Assembly (NCBI RefSeq): GCF_001718835.1
Contig: NZ_CP013443.1
Span: 1,054,001-1,118,000, forward strand
Reading direction: 5' to 3'
From: Burkholderia cepacia
Lineage (GTDB): Bacteria; Pseudomonadota; Gammaproteobacteria; Burkholderiales; Burkholderiaceae
DNA: 64,000 nt
Shown here: piece by piece, positions 16,359 through 23,923 of the stretch
How positions within the stretch are numbered: position 1 is the first letter of the stretch
How the letters are laid out: every line of letters begins with the position of its first letter
Program-made: the position numbers and the translations under genes
Notes under the pieces: generated by a model
The model's input: the letters and a program-made list of their open reading frames with translations, nothing else
Database searches by the model: none
Told to the model about the DNA's origin: nothing

Positions 16359-17605
16359 GATCGCTCGCGGCAGGCTGCGCGCTCTGGCTCGCGGCGCTGT
16401 CGGTCGCCGGCGCGCATGAGGCCGCGAAGCCCGCCGATCCGCATGCCGCACACATGGGCGCGCAGGCAGCGAGTGCGCCGCAGAAGCAGCCGCTCGCGAC
16501 GGGCGCCGCGTTCGATGCGCGGCATCGGCTGTGGGTCGCGTGGGTGGAGGGCGAGCACGTGGTCGTCGCGCATTCCGACGACGCGGGCCGCACGCTGTCG
16601 GCGCCCGTCACCGTCAACGCGATGCCCGAGCCGATCTATACGAGCGCCGAGAATCGCCCGAAGCTCGCGGCGAGCCCGGATGGGCGCGCGATCTACGTAT
16701 CGTGGTCGATGCCGCTCGACGCGCCGTACACGGGGATGGTGCGCTTCTCGCGCTCGCTCGACGGCGGCGCGACGTGGAGCGTGCCGATCACCGTGCACCG
16801 CGACCGGCAGATGATCACGCACCGCTTCGACATGATGGCGGTCGACCCGGCGGGCCGGATCTATCTGGCGTGGATCGACAAGCGCGACCTGGGCGCGGCG
16901 AAGGCGGCCGGGCAGGTATACGACGGCGCGGCCGTCTATTACGCGGTGTCGCGCGACGGCGGCGCGTCGTTCGAGCCCGAGCGCAAGGTCGCCGACCACA
17001 CGTGTGAGTGCTGCCGGATCGCGATGGCGATCGATCCGGCCGGGCGCGTCGAGGCCGCGTGGCGCAACGTGTTCCCCGGCCAGATTCGCGATCACGCGCT
17101 CGCGGTGCTGCCCGCGTCGGCCGACGTAGCGGTCGCGCCGCGGCGCGCGACGTTCTCGAACTGGCACGTCGAGGCGTGTCCGGATCACGGTCCGGCGCTC
17201 GCGATCACGGCCGACGGCATGCGTCATCTCGCGTGGTTCGGCGTCGTCGACGGCCGCGCGGATGTGTTCTATTCGCGAATCGGCGCCGACGGGCAGCCGC
17301 TCGGCGCCGCCTGGGCGTTCGGCGCGCATCCGGCCGTGCCCGGCGAGCAGGCGTCGCACGCGGCGCTCGTCGCGCGTGGCGACGTCGTGTGGCTCGCGTG
17401 GAAGGCGTTCGACGGGGACACGATGCAGATCAAGCTGCGCCGCTCGGACGATCGCGGCGCGCACTGGTCCGACCCGCGCGTGATCGCGTCGACGTCGGGC
17501 GCGAGCGACAACCCGCAACTGCTCGACGACGCGGGGCGTGTCTATCTGTCGTGGCGCACGCGCAATGACGGTTATCGCCTGATCGCGGTGGAGGGTGGGC
17601 AATGA
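16346..17605 (+). CDS. Exported sialidase-fold (Asp-box) beta-propeller, putative metal-binding
   Basis: 419 aa from GTG 16346, which has GGAG seven bases upstream; GTG 16355, overlapping the receptor stop as GTGA, is an alternative. The signal peptide ends near AGA-HEA. Four Asp-box repeats are visible (SDDAGRTLS, SLDGGATWS, SRDGGASFE, SDDRGAHWS), giving a beta-propeller. No sialidase catalytic Arg triad could be assigned, so glycosidase activity is not claimed. A His/Met-rich N terminus (DPHAAHMG) and a CECC motif at 220-223 suggest thiol metal binding. It probably serves the periplasmic side of the receptor system. The next gene overlaps as ATGA. Confidence 0.75.
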   Translation: MVAVRSLAAGCALWLAALSVAGAHEAAKPADPHAAHMGAQAASAPQKQPLATGAAFDARHRLWVAWVEGEHVVVAHSDDAGRTLSAPVTVNAMPEPIYTSAENRPKLAASPDGRAIYVSWSMPLDAPYTGMVRFSRSLDGGATWSVPITVHRDRQMITHRFDMMAVDPAGRIYLAWIDKRDLGAAKAAGQVYDGAAVYYAVSRDGGASFEPERKVADHTCECCRIAMAIDPAGRVEAAWRNVFPGQIRDHALAVLPASADVAVAPRRATFSNWHVEACPDHGPALAITADGMRHLAWFGVVDGRADVFYSRIGADGQPLGAAWAFGAHPAVPGEQASHAALVARGDVVWLAWKAFDGDTMQIKLRRSDDRGAHWSDPRVIASTSGASDNPQLLDDAGRVYLSWRTRNDGYRLIAVEGGQ

Positions 17606-18084
17606 AGCGGCTGTTCGTGCTGGCGACCCTCGCGGTCTGGTGCATGTCGGCGCTCGCGGGCGTGCTGCAGCCGCTGCGCGCCGCCGACGTCGCACGGCTG
17701 TTCGAGACCGCGCGCGAGCACCCGCTCGCGATCGAGATCTGGTCGCTCGACTGCGGCTACTGTCGTGAGAACGCCGCGCATCTCGTCGCGTGGCAGCGCC
17801 GTCACCCGGAGGTGCGCGTCGCGATGATCGCAATGGATGCGTACGACGAGAACGGCGCGGCGATCGAGCAGGCGCTCGCGCAGATGAACCTGCCGTCGCA
17901 GGTCGCACAGTACGCGAACGCCGACGCGATGCCGGAACGCCTGCGCGCGACGCTCGATGCGGGATGGCGCGGAGAACTGCCGCGCACCGTGTGGATCGGC
18001 CGCGATGGCGCGCGCGACGCGCGCAGCGGACTGTTGACGCCTGCCGTGCTCGACGGCTGGCTGCGCGGGACGGGGCGTCGTTGA
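17602..18084 (+). CDS. Exported thioredoxin-fold protein
   Basis: 160 aa with signal peptide MKRLFVLATLAVWCMSALA. A thioredoxin-like active site is at C51-G-Y-C54, preceded by IEIWSLD and followed by a helix, with the cis-Pro region at LPRTVWIG (about 135). ATGA overlap with the propeller gene shows translational coupling. In this operon a reductant for the CECC or CxxC thiols, or a copper metallochaperone of Sco/TlpA kind, is plausible. No membrane anchor is seen after the signal. Last gene of the operon; a GC-rich hairpin without U-run follows at about 18090-18115. Confidence 0.8.
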   Translation: MKRLFVLATLAVWCMSALAGVLQPLRAADVARLFETAREHPLAIEIWSLDCGYCRENAAHLVAWQRRHPEVRVAMIAMDAYDENGAAIEQALAQMNLPSQVAQYANADAMPERLRATLDAGWRGELPRTVWIGRDGARDARSGLLTPAVLDGWLRGTGRR

Positions 18085-18157
18085 GAGAAGGGCGCGCGGC
18101 ATTCGCGCCGCGCGCCGGTGAAGCGCACGCGCGCCCGCAGGCGCGCGTAGCGGGTAG

Positions 18158-18412
18158 TCAGGCCGCTCGCTTGAATAGCCGGATCACGAACAGCAGGATC
18201 ACCGCACCGACGACCGCGACGATCACCGATCCGATGAAACCGCTGCCGACGCTGATGCCGAGCAGCCCGGCGAGCCAGCCGCCGATCACCGCGCCGACGA
18301 TCCCGACGATGATGTCGACGATGAGCCCGAAGCCGCCGCCCTTGACGAGCACGCCGGCAAGCCAGCCGGCAATTGCGCCGATGATGAGCCACATTATCAA
18401 GCCATGAGTCAT
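18158..18412 (-). CDS. GlsB/YeaQ/YmgE-family membrane protein
   Basis: 84 aa, three predicted membrane helices separated by Gly-rich turns (GAIAGWLAGVLVKGGGFG, then IVGIVGAVIGGWLAGLLGI), the transglycosylase-associated-protein family. These small inner-membrane proteins are linked to general stress responses, without a known reaction. AGGAGAGG lies 7-14 bases before the ATG, fixing the start at 18412 and not at the internal Met. Monocistronic. Confidence 0.9.
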   Translation of the reverse strand: MTHGLIMWLIIGAIAGWLAGVLVKGGGFGLIVDIIVGIVGAVIGGWLAGLLGISVGSGFIGSVIVAVVGAVILLFVIRLFKRAA

Positions 18413-19029
18413 GGTGGTCCTCTCCTGGTAACGAGTCGATATGACCGGACGTCATGCGGGAGCCGGCAACCCGGTATGGGTGGCACGTCGATCTCGCAGC
18501 GCCGCCCACGCAATGTAACGCGATAGACGGGTCGGAATCGTTAAGTAATGTTATGCACCCTTAACCGGATTTTCCAGGGAATTTGTCAGCGCAAAGCAGT
18601 GCAGGTCGGGTGAAATGAGTCTGTAAGAAAGGAGGCGACGTGCGTACGGGCGCTTCTCGATTGGAAAGGAATGCGAAGCGATCGGCGGTGTGCGGACGAT
18701 ATCGGAGCGACTGAGCGGGGATCGTTAGCGGGCTGCGTTCGTTGCAATTGTGGCATCGCAGCGAACGATGCTCCCGAATGCGGCGCTCGCCATCCAGATC
18801 AGGCCGTACGTCCCGTGTATGCCGGTGTTTCTCAGGCCGTAGAGGTCCAACGTCCATTCGGGAAGCGCGCAGACCCCAGATCAGTGCGGCGCTGCTCGCC
18901 GCCGAGCCATCGACCGGGGCCCCGCCCATTTAGGCATGACATTCGAGGCAAAGAACGCCTTGTATCTTGTTCAAGGTGCCGTTCGCTGATTGGAGAGGGG
19001 GAGGCGACTTGTGTCGATGCCTGGAAAGT
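18413..19029. other. 617-base gene-poor region
   Basis: No convincing protein gene. It has more varied composition than its surroundings. One feature stands out: a perfect AAGGAGG at 18629-18635 followed after four bases by a GTG opening a 24-codon frame to 18714, too short to call. The longer frames here have atypical codon use and no Shine-Dalgarno. Confidence 0.6.
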
Positions 19030-19062
19030 AAAAAGGGCCTAGCCTTGCGGCTAAGCCCTTGA
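19030..19062 (-). terminator. tRNA-Thr terminator
   Basis: Stem AAGGGCTTAGCC pairing with GGCTAGGCCCTT around loop GCAA on the minus strand, followed by TTT. It lies eight bases past the tRNA. Confidence 0.8.
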
Positions 19063-19068
19063 ATACTT

Positions 19069-19144
19069 TGGTGCCGGAGATAGGAGTCGAACCTACGACC
19101 TTCGCATTACGAATGCGCTGCTCTACCAACTGAGCTACACCGGC
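19069..19144 (-). tRNA. tRNA-Thr(CGT)
   Basis: 76 nt including CCA. The acceptor stem is GCCGGTG, the anticodon stem CGCAT/ATGCG encloses TTCGTAA (anticodon CGT), and the T-arm is normal with GTTCGACTC. It is transcribed alone from the promoter at 19159-19188. Confidence 0.97.
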
Positions 19145-19158
19145 AGCAGAGAAATGAA

Positions 19159-19188
19159 ATTATATGGTGATTTCCGGGATCTTGGCAA
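19159..19188 (-). promoter_or_regulatory. tRNA-Thr promoter
   Basis: On the minus strand: TTGCCA (19188-19183), an 18-base spacer and a perfect TATAAT (19164-19159), 15 bases before the mature 5' end. Confidence 0.8.
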
Positions 19189-19351
19189 TAGGTTTTGCGA
19201 AATTTTTTTCAGCTTTTTTCGGCTGCTTCGCAAAACCCCTGTTTCGACAGGTCTTCCGATTTCATTTCACCGCGATGTGGCCCCGTAGAGCCGCATCGCG
19301 AGGCGCGATTGTACGTGCGTCTTGCCCGCACGTCCAGTGCTGCAGTGCAAA

Positions 19352-20365
19352 TTAATTGCCTTCGGTGTGATACCTGGTCACGCGCTCGACCTCGTTCTTC
19401 GAGCCGAGGAACACGGGCACGCGCTGGTGCAGGCCCGTCGGCTGGACTTCCATGATGCGCTGCGTGCCCGTCGTCGCGGCGCCGCCCGCCTGTTCGACGA
19501 TGAACGACATCGGGTTCGCTTCGTACATCAGGCGCAGCTTGCCCGGACGATCGGGCGTGCGCTTGTCGGCCGGGTACATGAAGATGCCGCCGCGGTTCAG
19601 GATCCGGTGCACGTCGGCGACCATCGATGCGATCCAGCGCATGTTGAAGTTGTCGCCGCGCGGGCCGTCCTTGCCGGCGTTCAGTTCGTCGACGTAGCGC
19701 TTGACCGGGTCGTACCAGTGGCGTGCGTTCGATGCGTTGATCGCGTATTCGCGCGTGTCGGCCGGGATCTGCATGTTGCTCTGCGTGAGCACCCAGGAGC
19801 CGACTTCGCGGTCGAGCGTGAAGCAGTTCACGCCGTTGCCGGTCGTCAGCACGAACACCGTCTGCGGGCCGTACACGGCGTAGCCGGCCGCAACCTGCTG
19901 CGTGCCCGGCTGCAGGAACGATTCCTCGGTTGCCTGCTTGCCGTCCGGGCAGCGCAGCACCGAGAAGATCGTGCCGATCGACACGTTCACGTCGATGTTC
20001 GACGAACCGTCGAGCGGATCGAACACGAGCAGGTATTCGCCGCGCGGGTAATTCGCCGGGATCGGGAAGAAGGTTTCCATTTCTTCCGATGCCATCGCGG
20101 CGAGGTTGCCGCCCCATTCGTTCGCGTCGAGCAGGATCTCGTTCGACAGGATGTCGAGCTTCTTCTGCACTTCGCCCTGGACGTTCTCGCTGCCGGCGGT
20201 GCCGAGCGCCTCGCCGAGTGCGCCCTTCGACACGTTGTAGCTGATCGCCTTGCACGCGCGTGCGACGACTTCGATCAGCAGGCGCAGGTCGGCGGGGAGG
20301 TTGTTGGTCTCACGTTGCTGTTCGATCAGGAACTTCGACAGCGTGGTGCGGCGGGCAATGGACAT
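19352..20365 (-). CDS. fbp: Fructose-1,6-bisphosphatase class I
   Basis: 337 aa. It removes the C1 phosphate of fructose-1,6-bisphosphate in gluconeogenesis. The metal-binding signature FDPLDGSSNID is at 115-125, with EE pairs at 94-95. The substrate-binding region is RGGIFMYP near 270. The start MSIARRTTL has GGAG ten bases upstream. The gene appears monocistronic between tRNA-Thr and metR. Confidence 0.96.
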   Translation of the reverse strand: MSIARRTTLSKFLIEQQRETNNLPADLRLLIEVVARACKAISYNVSKGALGEALGTAGSENVQGEVQKKLDILSNEILLDANEWGGNLAAMASEEMETFFPIPANYPRGEYLLVFDPLDGSSNIDVNVSIGTIFSVLRCPDGKQATEESFLQPGTQQVAAGYAVYGPQTVFVLTTGNGVNCFTLDREVGSWVLTQSNMQIPADTREYAINASNARHWYDPVKRYVDELNAGKDGPRGDNFNMRWIASMVADVHRILNRGGIFMYPADKRTPDRPGKLRLMYEANPMSFIVEQAGGAATTGTQRIMEVQPTGLHQRVPVFLGSKNEVERVTRYHTEGN

Positions 20366-20466
20366 GACAGACTCCAGAAGGCCAAAGAATCCTTGAATGG
20401 CCGCAATTTTACCCGTCGCGCCTCCCGTACCGCCGGCTTTTTTCGTCCGGTTACATGGCCGGGTGG

Positions 20467-21399
20467 TCACATCAGCTCGATTTCCGGCAGCGCCACGGCG
20501 CACGTCGCGCGCATCGTCGACACGAAATCGGCCGCGTACGGCCGCGACGAAAACGCGGGCAGCGTGGCCGCGTACAGCTCGCCGGACAACGTCGTGCCGT
20601 CGCCGCGCAGCACCGGGCGCGCGCTCACGTAATGCTTGTCGAGATAGGTGGCGACCGCCCACAGCGGCAGCGCCGCGACCCCGCGCCGGCTCGCGACGAG
20701 CTGCAGGATCGCGACCGTCAGCTCCGACGTGCGCCGCTTCGGCGCGATGCCGGCCGGCACGAGGACCTGCCGCATGATGTCGAGCATCTCGTCGGGGACG
20801 GGGTAGGTGATCAGCGTCTCGGCGCGGAAATCGTCGGCGCAAAGCGCGGGCTTCGCTGCGAGCGGATGCGCGTTGCCGACGAGGCCGACGATCTGGAAGC
20901 GGAACAGCGGATGATAGTCGACTGCCTCGGCCGGGTCCGCCTCGGCGACGATCGCGAGATCCGCGCGGTCCTGGTGCAGCAGGCCGACCGGGTCCGCATG
21001 GAAGCCCGACACGATGTCGAGCTCGACTTCCGGCCAGCGCTGGCGGAACGCGTCCATCGCCGGCATCAGCCAGTCGAAGCAGGTATGGCACTCGACGGCG
21101 ATCCGCAGCGTGCCGCCCGTGCCCTGCGCGAGGCGCGCGATATCGCGCTCGGTCTCCTCGATCGCGGGCACGACCTGCTCGGCGAGCGCGAGCAGTCGCT
21201 TGCCGGCCGGCGTAAACGTCAGCGGCGCCGATTTGCGCACGAACAGCGGCAAGCCGAAGTGCGCCTCCAGCGCCTTGAGCTGATGCGACAGCGCCGACTG
21301 CGTGAGGCACAGGAACTGCGCGGCGCGCGACAGGTTGCCGGTGTCGCGCAACGCGACCAGCGTCTGCAGATGACGGAATTCGAGCGGTGAGCGGATCAT
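20467..21399 (-). CDS. metR: LysR-type regulator MetR
   Basis: 310 aa. The N-terminal winged helix is at about 8-65 (FRHLQTLVALRDTGNLSRAA, then LTQSALSHQLKALE), followed by the LysR effector domain. MetR uses homocysteine as coinducer of metE. It is divergently arranged from metE, with 115 bases between the starts containing a perfect TGAA-N5-TTCA box. Another LysR paralogue cannot be excluded by sequence alone, but the context is decisive. Confidence 0.93.
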   Translation of the reverse strand: MIRSPLEFRHLQTLVALRDTGNLSRAAQFLCLTQSALSHQLKALEAHFGLPLFVRKSAPLTFTPAGKRLLALAEQVVPAIEETERDIARLAQGTGGTLRIAVECHTCFDWLMPAMDAFRQRWPEVELDIVSGFHADPVGLLHQDRADLAIVAEADPAEAVDYHPLFRFQIVGLVGNAHPLAAKPALCADDFRAETLITYPVPDEMLDIMRQVLVPAGIAPKRRTSELTVAILQLVASRRGVAALPLWAVATYLDKHYVSARPVLRGDGTTLSGELYAATLPAFSSRPYAADFVSTMRATCAVALPEIELM

Positions 21400-21426
21400 C
21401 GACGAGCCCGCTTCGCGATGCGATGT

Positions 21427-21439
21427 TGAAATTTATTCA
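21427..21439. promoter_or_regulatory. MetR-type operator TGAA-N5-TTCA
   Basis: TGAA at 21427-21430, ATTTA, then TTCA at 21436-21439: an exact match to the MetR box. It lies 88 bases upstream of the metE start and 28 bases from the metR start, suited to activating metE and repressing metR. Confidence 0.8.
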
Positions 21440-21514
21440 TGTTCAATCGAAAAAACTTTCGTTTGAGTAATGATAAGGCAAATCCGATACTCGCTGGACT
21501 ATTGGAGGATCGAG

Positions 21515-23818
21515 ATGAGCACTGCACACGTATTGGGTTTCCCGCGCATCGGCGCGCAGCGTGAACTGAAATTCGCGCTCGAGCGCTATTGGCGCGACGG
21601 GCAGGGGGCCGACGCCGAGCGCGCGCTGGTCGACACCGGCGTCTCGCTGCGCGCCGCGCACTGGGCCGCGCAGCGAGACGCGGGGCTCGACTGGGTGACG
21701 GTCGGCGATTTCGCGTGGTACGACCACGTGCTGACGACGCTCGCGCACGTCGGCGGGCTGCCGACGCGGTTCGGCTTCGAGGCGCGCAAGCTGTCGCTGG
21801 CCGACTATTTCGCGGCCGCGCGCGGCAACGTCGCGCAGCCGGCGATGGAAATGACGAAGTGGTTCGATACGAACTACCACTACATCGTGCCGGAATACTC
21901 GCCGTCGACGACGTTCGGCGCGGGCGTCGAATGGCTGTTCGACGAAGTGCGCGAAGCGCAGGCGCTCGGCCATCCGGTGAAGGTCGCGCTCGTCGGCCCG
22001 CTGACGCTGCTGTGGCTCGGCAAGGCGCGCGACGGGCTGGCCGACCGGCTGTCGCTGCTGCCGCGCCTGCTGCCCGCGTACCAGGCGCTGCTCGCGCGCC
22101 TGAAGGCCGACGGCGTCGAATGGGTGCAGATCGACGAGCCGATCTTCGCGCTCGACCTGCCCGGCGCGTGGCGCGACGCCGCGCCCGCCGCGTACGCCGA
22201 ACTGGTTGCGCATGCGCCGCGCGTGCTGCTTGCGACCTACTTCGAATCGGTCGACGCGCACGCGACGCTGCTGAAATCGTTGCCGGTCGCGGGGCTGCAC
22301 GTCGATCTGGTGCGCGGCGCCGCGCAGCTCGACGCGATCCTGGCCGGCTATCCGGCCGACAAGGTGCTGTCGTGCGGGATCGTCGACGGGCGCAACGTGT
22401 GGCGCAACGATCTCGACCGGTCGCTCGCGCGGCTCGCGGCGGCGCGCGCGCAACTGGGCGAGCGGCTGTGGATCGCGACGAGCTGCTCGCTGCTGCACGT
22501 GCCGGTCGATCTCGGCAATGAGCCGAAGCTGGACGCCGAGCTGAAGCAGTGGCTCGCGTTCGCGGTGCAGAAGGCGCGTGAAGTCGCGGTGCTGCGCGAT
22601 GCGTTTGTGAAGGGGCGCGAGGTCGTCGCCGGCGAGCTCGACGCGTCGCGCGCGGCGGCGCAGGCGCGCCGCACGTCGACCCGCATCCACAACCCGCTCG
22701 TGCAGCGACGCGTCGCCGCGCTGACGGATGCCGATGCGCGGCGCGCCGCGCGCTACGACGAGCGGGCGCGCCGCCAGCGCGCGCGCTTCCGGCTGCCGCT
22801 GCTGCCGACGACGACGATCGGCTCGTTCCCGCAGACGGCGGAGATCCGCAAGGCACGCGCGGACTTCAAGGCGGGCGCGCTCGACCATCTCGGCTACCTC
22901 GAGGCGATGCGCGAGCAGATCCGCATCGCGATCGGCAAGCAGGAGCAGTACGGGCTCGACGTGTACGTACACGGCGAAGCCGAGCGCAACGACATGGTCG
23001 AATACTTCGGCGAGCTGCTGTGGGGCTTTGCGATTACCGCGAACGGCTGGGTGCAGTCGTACGGTTCGCGCTGCGTGAAGCCGCCGCTGATCTACGGCGA
23101 CGTGTTCCTGCCGGAGGCGATGACGGTCGGCTGGGCGCAGTACGCGCAAGGCCTGACGGACAAGCCGATGAAGGGCATGCTGACCGGCCCCGTGACGATC
23201 CTGAACTGGTCGTTCGTGCGCGACGACCAGCCGCGTGCGACCACCGCGCTGCAGATCGCGCTCGCGCTGCGCCAGGAGACGGTCGACCTCGAGCGCGCCG
23301 GCATCGGCATGATCCAGATCGACGAGGCCGCACTGCGCGAAGGGCTGCCGCTGCGCGAGCGCGACCGCGCCGCGTATCTCGACTGGGCGGTGCGCGCGTT
23401 CCGGGTGGCGGCGTCGGGCGTTGCCGACGACACGCAGATCCATACGCACATGTGCTATTCGGAGTTCAACGACATCATCGCGTCGATCGCCGCGCTCGAC
23501 GCCGACGTGATCACGATCGAGACGTCGCGCTCGGACATGGAGCTGCTCGACGATTTCGAATCGTTCGCGTATCCGAACGAGATCGGGCCGGGCGTGTACG
23601 ACATCCATTCGCCGCGCGTGCCCGGCCGCGACGAGATGGTCGCGCTGATCGAGCGCGCGCTGTCGCGGATTCCGGCGGAGCGTCTGTGGGTGAATCCGGA
23701 CTGCGGGCTGAAGACGCGCGACTGGCGCGAAGTCGACGCGGCGCTGACCGCGATGGTCGAGGCCGCGCGGATCGCGCGTTCACGGGTGGAGGCGCAGGCG
23801 CCGGCCGTGCCGGCCTGA
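21515..23818 (+). CDS. metE: Cobalamin-independent methionine synthase
   Basis: 767 aa. It transfers the methyl group of 5-methyltetrahydropteroyl-triglutamate to homocysteine. It is a double TIM barrel. The zinc ligands are readable as H645 and C647 (in HTHMCYSEFND), E669 and C730 (NPDCGLKTR), each four residues beyond the E. coli numbering. The start MSTAHVLGFPRIG is the family start, with GGAGG eight bases upstream. It is divergent from metR with a MetR box between. No B12 riboswitch is apparent in the short leader. Confidence 0.97.
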   Translation: MSTAHVLGFPRIGAQRELKFALERYWRDGQGADAERALVDTGVSLRAAHWAAQRDAGLDWVTVGDFAWYDHVLTTLAHVGGLPTRFGFEARKLSLADYFAAARGNVAQPAMEMTKWFDTNYHYIVPEYSPSTTFGAGVEWLFDEVREAQALGHPVKVALVGPLTLLWLGKARDGLADRLSLLPRLLPAYQALLARLKADGVEWVQIDEPIFALDLPGAWRDAAPAAYAELVAHAPRVLLATYFESVDAHATLLKSLPVAGLHVDLVRGAAQLDAILAGYPADKVLSCGIVDGRNVWRNDLDRSLARLAAARAQLGERLWIATSCSLLHVPVDLGNEPKLDAELKQWLAFAVQKAREVAVLRDAFVKGREVVAGELDASRAAAQARRTSTRIHNPLVQRRVAALTDADARRAARYDERARRQRARFRLPLLPTTTIGSFPQTAEIRKARADFKAGALDHLGYLEAMREQIRIAIGKQEQYGLDVYVHGEAERNDMVEYFGELLWGFAITANGWVQSYGSRCVKPPLIYGDVFLPEAMTVGWAQYAQGLTDKPMKGMLTGPVTILNWSFVRDDQPRATTALQIALALRQETVDLERAGIGMIQIDEAALREGLPLRERDRAAYLDWAVRAFRVAASGVADDTQIHTHMCYSEFNDIIASIAALDADVITIETSRSDMELLDDFESFAYPNEIGPGVYDIHSPRVPGRDEMVALIERALSRIPAERLWVNPDCGLKTRDWREVDAALTAMVEAARIARSRVEAQAPAVPA

Positions 23819-23852
23819 ATCGGACCCGAACCCGGCCCGTCCGGCCGGGGGA

Positions 23853-23890
23853 CGCAAAAAAGCCGGCGCCGCATCGAGCGGCGCCGGCTT
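23853..23890 (-). terminator. Terminator between convergent metE and pepN
   Basis: A perfect 12-bp stem (23861-23872 with 23878-23889) around ATCGA. On the minus strand six T follow, making it a strong pepN terminator. On the plus strand the U-run is only two bases, but the stem may still slow metE transcripts. Confidence 0.85.
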
Positions 23891-23923
23891 TGTCACGTTG
23901 TGCCGGCGCGGAAACGGGTCGCG

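Noticed and set aside
18561..18929. 122-aa minus-strand frame in the tRNA-Thr upstream region
   Set aside because: No start signal or recognisable motif and weak third-position GC bias; left as unassigned DNA.
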